From Periplaneta americana (taxonomy: Eukaryota; Arthropoda; Insecta; Blattodea; Blattidae), in the NCBI RefSeq assembly GCF_040183065.1, contig NC_091132.1, positions 163,358,102 through 163,422,101 on the forward strand: 64,000 nt of DNA, given 5' to 3'. A program made the translations under genes and the position numbers. The notes under the pieces were generated by a model that was given only the letters and a program-made list of their open reading frames with translations, ran no database searches and was not told the origin of the DNA. This document shows positions 1 through 10,474 of the stretch, one piece after another (the stretch's first letter is position 1; each line of letters begins with the position of its first letter).

Positions 1-1005
1 TATCACTGTAATCAACGTATCTCTGAAGAAACCACGAGGAATACCTATGATTGTCATGAGCAGAAAGATGTTTACATTTATCACTCTTCTGCAAGTTGAT
101 TTGATATGCCAGTGCCATGATTTATATGAAAAATAGTGATTAGTACGGCATGCAAACTGAAGGAAAAACATGATCAGAATTGTCATCGCCATTAGTGGAA
201 ATGTATATTCGTTCAAGAGTATTTTCGAATGATTAAGAGAATCATTCATGGAAGAATATAGCGACTGCATAACTTCACTAACAAAGGATTACCGACGTTA
301 ACCTTTTGAGTTGCAACAATATTAATTAGATCTCAGTTATGTTGACCTGCAACATAACCATATGACTTGCAATTGTCTGGACTCTGACGATGTCAAATAT
401 ACGTACAACATTCGACACCACTGAGAGTCTTATGTCAGGCAGAAATGGCGATATCTCGGAGCTATGACCTTGAAACTGTAGTCACAGTTGGATCCAGTGA
501 CAAACCTATCACACAGACAAATTTACAAGACTTTAAAGCACACCCCACCAATACTCTGAATTAGTCACCATGAATTGTGATGTTCATACAGATCTGCCAA
601 CTACTGGCGTCCCAAGAAATACGCGGCTATGATGTGGACTTCAACTATCAAAAGAATTTAAAAAGGAAAATTACAAGTTACCTAAATAAAAGCATTCCAT
701 ACACCAGCCGGAAAGCACAAGTTTACTCATCAACCACCAAGTAACTCTATACTGGACTGTCAATTAAATTAGATGTAGATATTGTAAGATTTATCAATTC
801 CAATAGCCTTTAAAAAATTCAAAACTGATATGATTTAGTAAACTTTCAATATCAGTGTGTAGGAGAAAACTAGAGTGGAAAAAATTCACGAAGGACTACA
901 GGACAAAGAATTGGACAGCATGAGACTTAAAATCGTTCCCCTGGTCACGTGAATGTAGCAGCCACATCTGCGTTAAAATAAGAACCGACAACCTTCATAA
1001 ATTGC
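1..1005. repeat. Intron block A of gene Z1 (duplicated three times)
   Basis: Non-coding. The segment aligns by eye with 6880-7895 and, more diverged, with 33216-34140. Shared landmarks are the stretch around CACGAGGAATACC and the one around CTGCCAACTACTGGCGTCCC. It directly follows an acidic cassette exon in minus-strand reading, so it is read as intron of the zinc-finger gene Z1. The three copies share no conserved open frame. Confidence 0.65.
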
Positions 1006-1011
1006 ACTCAC

Positions 1012-1821
1012 CTCCACCTCCCTTTTTTTTTTTTTGTATGTATGTATGTATTTATTTACACTGCAAGTGGGCAAGCACCCGGTGGCAGTGGTATATACAA
1101 TATTAACAATACACAGTTAAAATGATAAGCAATACACAATAAAATTTACAATACATAATAAAATTTACAACACATATACAATTTTATACACAATACAATA
1201 AGAATACACAATACAATTTAACACAATAATAATAAAACATAAAATAAAACACCTAATTTTACAACACAACCTACATGATTATGTATAGGTCCTACATAAT
1301 TTTCAATAGTCTTTCACTTTACTCTCATCTCATTCCCTGTAGTGGCACTATGACGCATTTCACTGACACTCTGTAACACATTTCGCTGACACTATAGAAC
1401 ACATTTCATTGACGCTATAAATTATCACTGATCGGAACTGTTCACTGCACTGTAAAACCATAACTTCACTGACTCACCTCGCTTCACTGATACAACAGTT
1501 CAAATAAGTCAAATAATTGCATTCTTATGCATACTGTACTTATAAACAGAACTACATTTAAACTAAACATTTCTAGTCTAAGGCCCTCTTACACGCTATT
1601 TTTAAATAATTTACAATTCAAACCAAGGAAGTAAACTCGTCAGGCTAGATAAATACATGCCACCTTAAAAAATTAAATGTTGAATGTACCTTAATTTTCA
1701 TGATGGGAAAGTCAATTGGCACAGGAGATTTATCATGTGATATCTCTGATTTCAGACCATAGCTGTGATCCATACATTCCGTCTTTATTTCAGTCAAGTG
1801 CTGATCTAATACATTTTCTTC
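1012..1821 (-). pseudogene. Acidic cassette exon of Z1, interrupted by a retro-insertion
   Basis: The minus strand starts after a TTTTGCAG acceptor at 1822 with EENVLDQHLTEIKTECMDHS and continues to PIDFPIMK at about 1694. The expected end, REVE followed by a GTGAGT donor, is still present at 1006-1018. About 670 bp of poly(A)-tailed DNA lies between, which breaks what was a 138-bp phase 0-0 exon like those at 5627, 9827, 34146 and 37350. Splicing to the old donor would include the insertion and shift or stop the frame. The exon is probably dead or skipped; because it is symmetric, skipping would keep the frame. Confidence 0.8.
1026..1693 (-). mobile_element. Poly(A)-tailed retrotransposed fragment inside a Z1 exon
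   Basis: On the minus strand this ends in AAATAAATACATACATAC followed by a run of about 13 A at 1022-1035. It abuts exon sequence on both sides. No long reading frame is visible, and it looks like the 3' end of a 5'-truncated non-LTR element or other retrocopy. The target duplication cannot be resolved because the target has an A-run (AAAA) that merges with the tail. The source family was not identified. Confidence 0.65.
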
Positions 1822-2341
1822 CTGCAAAATATACAGTATAATAATTACGTCATATAACATAAGTCTATCGCGAAAAACCACTGACTGTTTAGAAAGTGTG
1901 TTCAATCTAATATTCATCATGATGTTAAAGATTTCATGTGTAACCACTCCAGTGTCAGTAGTGAAATAATTTATATGAAAAGTCGGAGGAATCCAATAAA
2001 GTCCGTGTTACCCGATCAATAAATTGGGGACGTAAGAAGCTTATATGATGTCACGTATGTCTACACATTATTTTCAAAGTACGAAAAATTGTTTATATAA
2101 TATTTTGGTAATTTAACTTACCTCAAAGTGTTCGTGCAGATTCTGAGTGTAATTGTGTATGTCTGTAATCCAGGTATGCTTTTTTAATGTTGTTTATAAA
2201 ATCGATAACATTTGATGAACTCGTGTTCTTCCGTTTGCACTTTCGGAATAGCAATACAGGAACACAAATGTACAAAATACAGAGCGTAGGTTTTTGGTGT
2301 TTTATCTGTAACCTAATAATTCTTGATCGATGCATCCATTT
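1822..2341. repeat. Intron block D of Z1
   Basis: Non-coding sequence that recurs at 5765-6310, 8025-8510, 34284-34860 and, upstream of the genes, at 12690-13080 and 40030-40450. Recurring pieces are ATGACGTCACGTAT-like palindromic CRE-type motifs and the stretch before ACATTTGATGAAC. It is the immediate 5' intron of each cassette exon in minus reading. Confidence 0.6.
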
Positions 2342-2349
2342 ACAGTACT

Positions 2350-3909
2350 ACATGAATGGAATACATCAAATTTGATGACCTCAATTTAAGCAAAAGTAAC
2401 TACAAAATATTTTCACTTGTTAAAAAAGAAAGAGAATTCAATATCCAATACAATGGCCAACCCCTTCCTAGGACTTATGAATCCAAATATCTTGGAGTTA
2501 TTTTCGATAGTAAGTTAACATGGAGCAACCATTTGAAATACATTTCTGAAAAAGCTCGTAAAAGATTCTCCCTTCTAAAAAGACTAGCAGGAAAGAAATG
2601 GGGATGCTCTAGGAATACTTTGAACACTACATACAAAATGTTTATACAGCCAGTGCTGACATACTGTGGAGAAACTTTAATTACTTCACCTTTCATAAAC
2701 GAAATAGAATATGTTCAAAGCAAGCTCTCAGACTCATTACTGGTGGAATCAAAAGAACTCCAATAGATTCTATGAGATTCCTCACTACTATTAACAGCAT
2801 CAAAATGACAATAGAAGAAAAAGCACTGATTAAATATAAAAACTTATCAGATTACCAGGAAACAATTGGCATTCATACAGTCCTCTCTGTAGATTGAAAA
2901 TTCAAAAAAGTTTTATATCCATTCTTCAAGAATTAGAACAGAAAATCAATATCCCGAATTTAAAAGAAAACTTACAAATTACACCAAACCCTTTAATTCT
3001 ATTACATATAGAATATAATCTAAATTTAACACAAGAAACACTGAAATCAGAAGTAAACACTGAAAAACTGAAACAATTGTCTTTAGGGACAATTAATATT
3101 AGGTACCCTCCACAAAACTGGCTTCATTTATACACCGACGGATCCTTGATCTCCAGAGAACAAGGTGCCGGTGCAGGTGTTATGTGCTGTCTCTTCTCAC
3201 TTTATAGATGTCTTGGATATGGAACAACAAGTTTTGATGGTGAAATCATTGCAATAAGTGAAAGTCTCAGGAATCTTCTATGCCACATCATTAAATTTAG
3301 GAATGCAGTTATATTGTCAGACTTCAAAGCAGCTATCCTATCAATTGTCTCTAAACACACACCTTCATCTCAAACAGCAGAAATAACTAAAATGCCCTCT
3401 CAATTAATATCACTCAATAAAAGAATTGTATTCCAATGGATACCATCCCATTGTGGAATCCTGGGAAACGAGAATGCGGATGCTTTAGCAAAGAAGGGCA
3501 ACACTGCTACTTACAGACCTGTTACTAAATCTACGTATTACTCTGTGAAAAGATTTATTAAATCTACATACTTAGACTTTAACAAACAAAATTTGATAAC
3601 ACAATCACAAGGGAAAAAATGGAACTCTCTGCATCAAAATCCACATTTAATTCCCGATTTACCACGAAAATCGTCTGTAGCTGCATTTAGATTGGCAACA
3701 GGCCATGATTGTTTGGCCAAACACCTGCATAGAATTGGAATATATCAGTCCCCTAACTGCCCATTGTGCAACTCAAACCAAGAAATGGATTCGGAACACC
3801 TCAAAATCTGTGCTTCAGTGGCTGGCCATGATAATTTCTTTGAAAAATATTGGAGTGCAAGAGGTCAAATGACTTTATTGTCAAACGCCTGGGATTAGAA
3901 AACAACAAC
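2350..3909 (+). mobile_element. 5'-truncated RNase H-bearing non-LTR retrotransposon, copy 1
   Basis: This is the 3' part of a LINE on the plus strand. It is flanked by an 8-bp direct repeat ACAGTACT at 2342-2349 and 3910-3917. The related empty site is visible in the duplicated intron blocks at about 6300 and 8505 (TTTACA.TACTTTCGTT), which supports a true insertion. A second copy lies at 38075-39336 on the other strand, and both end in ATTAGAAAACAAC. The tail here is short AAC repeats, not poly(A). Confidence 0.9.
2356..3898 (+). pseudogene. LINE reverse transcriptase C-terminus, RNase H and zinc knuckle
   Basis: At 2356-2766 there is the end of a reverse transcriptase with the thumb motif YLGVIFDSKLTWSNHLKYIS. 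A frame change near 2766 leads to 2894-3898. That part has an RNase H fold with LYTDGS (about residue 80), DGEII, LSDFKAAI and NENADALAKKG, so the D-E-D-D catalytic set is recognisable. A CPLC...H...C knuckle follows (about residues 291-308). The overall type is I/R1/jockey-group. It is broken by at least one frameshift and by 5' truncation. The stop codon lies only 11 bp from the element end. Confidence 0.88.
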
Positions 3910-3917
3910 ACAGTACT

Positions 3918-5626
3918 TTCTTTATGTGGTTTGCTGATTTTACATAGTCCGTGGAAATTAAAGTTCTTTCTTGATGCACCAGCCATCGTTAGATTACTAG
4001 AATACTAAAGCCTTTAGCCTAAATTCAGTAATGTAGTAAATCGATTTAATATACGTAAATAAGACAACTGACAGAAGATAAGTGGAGTAACAGTATCTCT
4101 TGGATATGTATCATATTACTGTACTGGCTAGTATAATACAAGTTAATTAATCTGTAATTAATTTGGGAGGTTAAATGGAATTACGTGTATAGCAAACTAA
4201 TGAATTCAATTATGTTATACAATAATGAACTTCTATATTCAATGCGTTTGGAAGTATTTCACGTTAATTGTGTCTAAGTTTATTTCTTAAGTGTTCGCGT
4301 AGGCTTCCGCGGCTGGTGTGTATGTAGAGTGGATAAACTTTGGGGCTTATACCGCGTTGCCTTGGTGTTTGTGGATGACGTTTCGACCACTGTGTTGTGG
4401 TCATCCTCAGAGCAATACTTCCTTATCCAACTGCCCCGACGTTTATCCAACCATAATTATTAAGTTTTTGTTCTTCAACGAATTTGTAACATAAAGGCTA
4501 TGATAACGGTTCACTGAACAAAAGGTCATAGGATCGAATCCCAGAGTATACAAAAGTAAGCCACGTATTCCAATTTAAGATGAACTAGTTTATAGAATAA
4601 AGTAGGTACAGGGCTAAATACAGAAAAATATGTGAGATAGAGTGGATAGTGAAATGGTGCAGGGAGGAAAAAAGATAAAGAGTGTGTAGTGGTAGTTTCG
4701 GGGGCCTGAGTCCTCGATATCATTCATATTTTCAAGTATTATCATTGTGTGACGTCATATATTGCATGGTCGATCTCCAATTCGTCTGCAAGAACAGCGA
4801 CTGAAACTTGGATCTTACCGAAAAACCACGTCTACAATGATTTCAGTGTGCACAAATCTCTCCGTTGGTTTATATAATGGTTGCGTGTGAAGACACGATT
4901 AATTCTTCCTCCCATGTAAGTCAGTGTGACGAAGCTATGTACTGCAGAATGGAGGAGGATGGAGAAAGGAACTCTAAAGTAGTCTTTGTGTTATGTCTTT
5001 ATTGCGTAATTACAAACAAATACCACCAAGAAATAGGCATCAAATAAGTTTGGTTAAAAAGTAATTTAAAAAGAAGGATTAGAAAGAAAAACAAAATTAA
5101 GATTATTTCCTAAATCAGGTGTGAAGCACAACTTTAGTCAGCTACTACGGGATCAACTGAAAGTGGTATGCATTCCATACTGGCCTGTCAAGTAATCACT
5201 GTGAATTGTAATCTTCATGCGTATGTGCCAACTACTGACGTCACAAGAAATAGGCGTCTATGATGTGGATTTCAACCATCAAAAGAATATGAAAAGAAAA
5301 ATTACAAGAAACATAATTAACTGTACTCCCTACAGCAGCTACAAAACATAAGTTTACTCACCAACCACCGAGTATAACTGGGTTTTCAATTAGAAGTATA
5401 TATTGTATGAATTATCAACAGTGATTAAAAAATTAAACATTGATATGATTTAGTGAATGTTCAGCATCACTTTATTGAATAAAAATTGAGTGGAATAAAT
5501 TCACCAATGACTAAATGACGAAATATTGGGCAGATGTGAGCTAAAATCGTTTCACTGGTGATGTGAAGCTAGCGGTAACATCAGCCAGTATGTAACAGAG
5601 AGAGAAATACCGACTAACACACTTAC
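3918..5626. repeat. Intron blocks D end and C of Z1
   Basis: No gene. From about 4470 it matches 8890-9820 and 36375-37345 (block C). Block C starts with a tRNA-like stretch around TTCAACGAATTTGTAAC and GGATCGAATCCC. A private insertion of about 150 bp sits at 4297-4456 and contains GACGTTTCGACC and GTGGTCATCCTCAGAGC, a motif typical of Penelope-like element ends. Its family call is tentative. Confidence 0.55.
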
Positions 5627-5764
5627 CTCTGCCTCGCTTTTAATGATGGGAAAATGAATTGGCACAGGAGATTCCTCACATATCATCTCTGATTTCCGAT
5701 CATAGCTGTGATCCATACATTCCGTCTTTATGTCAGTCATGTGCAGATCTAATACATTTTCTAT
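5627..5764 (-). CDS. Acidic cassette exon of zinc-finger gene Z1
   Basis: A 138-bp exon with both boundaries in phase 0. The acceptor is AATTCGCAG at 5765 upward and the donor is GTAAGT at 5626 downward. It encodes 46 residues beginning IENVLDLHMTDIKTECMDHS and ending HFPIIKSEAE. The usual first Glu is Ile. Cassettes of this kind form the non-finger leader of cockroach-type C2H2 proteins; their role is unknown and may be protein interaction or regulation. Neighbouring cassettes are at 7902-8024 upstream and 1012-1821 downstream. The splice consensus and frame preservation among copies support a real exon. Confidence 0.78.
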
Positions 5765-7901
5765 CTGCGAATTATACAACATAATAATATGTCATATAAC
5801 ATAAGTCTCTCACGAAAAACCACTGACTGTCTTCAAAGTTTCTTCACTCTATTATTAATCCTCATGTCAAGGATTTCACGTGTACCAACTCCAGTGTCAG
5901 TAGTGAAATATTTTGTGTGAAAAGCAGGAAGGATCCAATGCAGAGTCACTGTTGTCTGACCAATACGTTGGATGACGTAAGAGGCTTATATGACGTCACG
6001 TATTTCTACACATTACACTGCAAGTGGGAAAAATTGTTTTCATAAAATGTTGGTAATTTAACTTAACGAAAATTTGTTGTCCCGTGTTGATGTAAGCTCT
6101 GGATGTTAATGGTGTATGTCCATAGCCCAGGCATGCATAGTTAATGTTGTTTATAAAGTCGATAAACATATGATAAGCTTGTGTTTTTCCGTTTGCACTC
6201 TAAGAATGGCGTTACGACAACTCCAATATACAGCATGTAGATCCTCAGTTCTTAGTGTTTTATCTGCAATCTAATTATCCTTGTCCGATGCATCAATTTA
6301 CACTACTTTCGTTGTCTGTGTCGATGGTTTACATAATTCACGGGAGTTAAAGGTCTTTCGTGATGCACTAGCCGTCGTAAGATTACTAGATTATTATATC
6401 CTTTAGTCTAACGGAACTAGTATAGAGAATCGATTCAATATATACGTAAATGTGACAATTGATAGTAGCTAAGCGGATTAGCGCCATCTTATGGATATTT
6501 ATCATAATATACTATTGGCTTGTATTATACAAATTAACTAATTTATAATTTATTTGTGGGGTTAATTGTGATTAGCATACTAGCAAACTAATGAATTCAA
6601 TTGTGTTATATAATAATGAACTTATATACTTAATGCCTTAGGGATTATTTGACGTTAATGGTGTCTAAGTATAATTAAGTAAACAGTGTGATGTGGCTAC
6701 TGCAGAGAGGAGGAGAATGGTAGAGGACCTTTTGAGCAGATGTGGGGTTTTGCTATTACATGTCCGAAGTGTGTAAGTCCGGAAGAATTGCTGAGATAGA
6801 TAATTGCGATTTTGTGAGACTGTGATTTTGTCTTCAGATGATGCTTGGCGATTGTAGGGAGAAAACGTAAGTTTCCTATCTGTAGATTTCCAAGTCGTCT
6901 AGAACTCAATATTACTGTAATCAACGTTTCTCTGAAGATACCACGAGGAATACCCATGATTGTCATGAGCAGATGGATGTTTACATTTATCACTCTTCTG
7001 CAAGTTGAATTGATATGCCAGTCCCATGTTTTATATGAACAACAGTCATTACCACGGCATGCAAACTGAAGAAAAAACACGATCAGAATTGTCATCGCGA
7101 TTAGTGGGAATGTATATTCGTTCCAGAATATTTTCGAATGATTGAGAGAATCATTCATGGAAGAATATAGCAATTGCATAGCTTCACTAACAAAGAGTTA
7201 CCGACGTTAACCTTTTGAGTTGCACCAATATTAATTAGATCTCGTTATGTTGACCTGTAACATAACCATCTGACTTTCAACTGTCAAATATACGTACAAC
7301 ATTCGACACCACTGAGTCTTATATCAGGCATAGATGGCGATATCTCAGAGGTGTGATTGTGGAACTGTAATCACAATTGGATCCAGTGACAAACCTATCA
7401 CACAGACAAATTCACAATACTTCAAAGTACACCCCACCAATACTCTGAATTAGTCACCATGAATTGTGATTTTCATACAGATCTGCCAACTACTGGCGTC
7501 CCAAGAAATACGCGGCTATGATGTGGACTTCAACTATCAAAAGAATTTAAAAAGAAAAATTACAAGTTACCTAAATAAAAGTATTCCATACACCAGCCGG
7601 AAAGCACAAGTTTACTCATCAACCACCAAGTAACTCTATACTGAACTGTGAATTAAATTAGATGTAGATATTGTAAGAATTATCAATTATCAATAGTGAT
7701 TAAAAAATTCAAAACTCATATGATTTAGTAAACTTTCAGCATCAGTCTGTAGGAGAAAAATTGAGTGGAAAAAATTCACGAAGGACTACAGGACAAAGAA
7801 TTGGACAGCATGAGACCTAAAATCGTTCCCCTGGTCACGTGAGTCTAGCAGCCACATCTATGTTAAAATAAGAACCGACAACCTTCATAAATTGCACTCA
7901 C
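5765..7901. repeat. Intron blocks D and A between Z1 cassettes
   Basis: No gene supported. 5765-6640 matches block D and 6690-7895 matches block A (1-1005, 33216-34140). The region around 6298-6312 is the empty site of the LINE found at 2350-3909. An apparent 160-codon minus-strand frame at 6697-7179 is not kept in the other block A copies and is treated as chance. Confidence 0.6.
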
Positions 7902-8024
7902 CTCCACCTCCCTTTTCATGATGGGAAAGTCAATTGGCACAGGAGAGTCATCATGTGATATCTCTGATTTCAGACCACAGCTGTGATCCATACTTTCCGT
8001 CTTTATTTCAGCCTCATTTTCTTC
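7902..8024 (-). CDS. Shortened acidic cassette exon of Z1
   Basis: A 123-bp phase 0-0 exon encoding 41 residues, EENEAEIKTESMDHSCGLKS and on to FPIMKREVE. The acceptor is ATTTTGCAG and the donor GTGAGT. Compared with its 138-bp siblings it lacks five codons net: VLDLHMT is replaced by EA just before EIKTE, so the frame is kept. This in-frame loss, with intact splice sites and no stop, suggests a functional constraint. It lies between cassettes 9827-9964 and 5627-5764 of the same gene. Confidence 0.8.
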
Positions 8025-9826
8025 CTGCAAAATATACAACATAATAATTACGTCATATAACATAAGTCTATCACGAAAAACCACTGACTGTTTACAAAGT
8101 GGGTTTAATCTACTATTCATCATGATGTCAAAGATTTCATGTCCAGTGACAGTAGTGAAATAATTTGTATGAAAAGCCGAAAGAATCCAATAGAGTCCCT
8201 GTCGTCAGATCAATAAATTGGGGACATAAGAGGCTTATATGAAATCACGTATATCTACACATTATTTTCCAAGTACTAAAAATAGTTTATATATAATTTT
8301 GGTAATTTAACTTTAATTGTGTATGTTCATAGCCCAGGTATGCATTTTTAATGTTGTTTATAAAGTCGATAAACATTTGATGAACTTGTGTTCTTCTGTT
8401 TGCCCTATCGGAATGGTGGTATATGAACTCAAATATAGAGATATACATGGTCGCTTTTCGTGTTTTATCTGCTAACTTAATAATCCTTGTTTAATGCATC
8501 AATTTACAATACTTTCGTTCGTTGTGTCCTTTACGTAATTCGTGGAAGTTAAAATTCTTTTGTGATGCACTAGCCATCGTAAGATTACTAAAATATTAAA
8601 GTCTTTTGTCTAAATGCAGTAGTGTAGTGAATCGATATCATATACGTAAACAAGACAATTGATAGTAGGTAAGAGAGTAACGCCATTTTTTGCATATTTA
8701 TCTTATTAATCTTGCAGGCCTGTATAATACAAGTAAATTAATTTGTAATGTATTTGAGAGATTAATTTTGATTAGATTAATTACAAACTAATGAATTCAA
8801 TAGTGTTACATAATGATGAAGTGATACATTTAATGCCTCTGGAAGTATTTCACATTAATTGTGATTATGTATAATTTTTAAGGGTTTGTTATTCAACTAA
8901 TTCATAGCATAATGTCTATGATGGTGGTTTACTCAACGAAAGATTCTAGGATCGAATTCCGGGGTTTCAAAGATAAGTGATGTATTGCAATTTGAGAAGA
9001 AGCAATTTTTTAGAATAAAGTAGGTAGAGGCTGGAATAAAGAAAAATATGTGAGGAAGAGCAGATAGTCAAATGGTGTGCGGTGGAAGAAAATCATATTT
9101 TCAATTATTAACATCGTGTGTGACGTTACATATAGCATCATCGATCTCCAATTCGTCTGGAAGAATAGCAACTAAGTCCTGGATATTACTGAAAAGCCTC
9201 GTCTAGAATGATTTCAGTGTTCACAATCTCTCCATTCATTTATTCAAGGGTTGGACGTGAAGACATGATTAATTCTTCCTCCTCATATAAGTCAGTGTGA
9301 GGAAGCTACATATTGCAGAATGGAGGAGGATGGAGAAAGGAACTCTAAAGTAGCCTTTGTGTTATGACTTTATTGGGTAATTATAAACAAATGATACCAA
9401 GATATGGGCATCAAATACGAGAAGTTTGGCTAATAAACAATTTAAAAAAGAAGAATTTAAAAGAAAAAGGAACAACACAATTAGGATTATTTCCTAAAGC
9501 AGGTACAAAGTACAACATAATTCTTCTACTATGGGATTAACTGGGATTGGCCCGCATTCCATACTGGACTATCAAATTAAAGGACGCATGGTACAAATAA
9601 TCAGTGGGGATGAAATCATCAACATGTATATCATTTTGTATACGTTAAGCATTGCAGTTCCTATGATAAAACTTGGGTCGAAAAGAATTACAAAAAATGT
9701 AGGACAAAGAAATGGACCGCATGAAAGCATCAATCGTATCTCCAGCTCACCCGAAAGTAGCAGCCACATCAGCCAGTGAAGAACAGAGACAACTAGCGAC
9801 CATCACACTTCATTAACTGCACTCAC
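8025..9826. repeat. Intron blocks D and C of Z1
   Basis: No gene. 8025-8880 is block D and 8885-9820 is block C (compare 4470-5620 and 36375-37345). The sequence near 8505 and the one near 8889 are pre-insertion versions of the sites hit by LINEs at 2350 and 35238 respectively. Confidence 0.6.
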
Positions 9827-9964
9827 CTCGACTTCACTTTTGACGAAGGAAATGTCAATTGGCATATAAGTTTTATCAAATGTCATCTCAGACTTTACAT
9901 CAGTGCTATGGTCCATACATCCTGTCTTTATTCCAGTCACTTGCAGATCTAATATTTTTCCTTC
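9827..9964 (-). CDS. First acidic cassette exon of Z1
   Basis: A 138-bp exon in phase 0-0, acceptor GTGTTACAG, donor GTGAGT. It encodes EGKILDLQVTGIKTGCMDHS, then TDVKSEMTFDKTYMPIDISFVKSEVE. It is most like 37350-37487 of Z2, which occupies the equivalent position right after the start exon. Negatively charged residues dominate. It should be joined to the start exon 12282-12373 (also phase 0). No domain of known structure is recognised. Confidence 0.83.
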
Positions 9965-10467
9965 CTGTAACACACAAACAAAATAATTATGAAATGTACC
10001 ATATGTAGTTATTCACGATAAACCAGTGATCATATTTAATTGCCCTCCACTGTATTATTAAATCCTGATGTCAACGAAAGCACGGGTAGATACATCAGAG
10101 TCAGATGTGATATAATTTGTACAGGAAGCACGGTAACACAGCGTATGAAAGAATAGCTGTATATTACTAGATTGTTTTGTTAAAGTGGATTATTACTCCA
10201 TTTTACATTTGCACATACAAACACATTTCACTTCAGAAGTATTTAATTTATTTATAAAATGTATGGTGGGAAATTCGAAACATGATTTAAAAGATTTATT
10301 GCATTAGATATTTCTTCTGAGAGTAATCGATGGCAGAAAATAGTAGAGTTTTTCTCTTAAATGTTAATTCGAGGAGCAATTATATGTGAACACTGACGTC
10401 TCTCATAATATTACTACAGTGAGACAAGTTAGAATGCGGGCTATATAATCTGTGCCTCAAAGCTAAG
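9965..10467. other. Z1 intron, unique part
   Basis: AT-rich intron sequence between the first cassette and the CACAGTC element. No gene or repeat recognised beyond the 7-bp target ACGATAG at 10468-10474. Confidence 0.4.
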
Positions 10468-10474
10468 ACGATAG

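Noticed and set aside
6697-7179. 160-codon minus-strand frame in block A
   Set aside because: The paralogous blocks at 1-300 and 33.2-33.5 kb interrupt it with stops and shifts, and no domain is recognisable.
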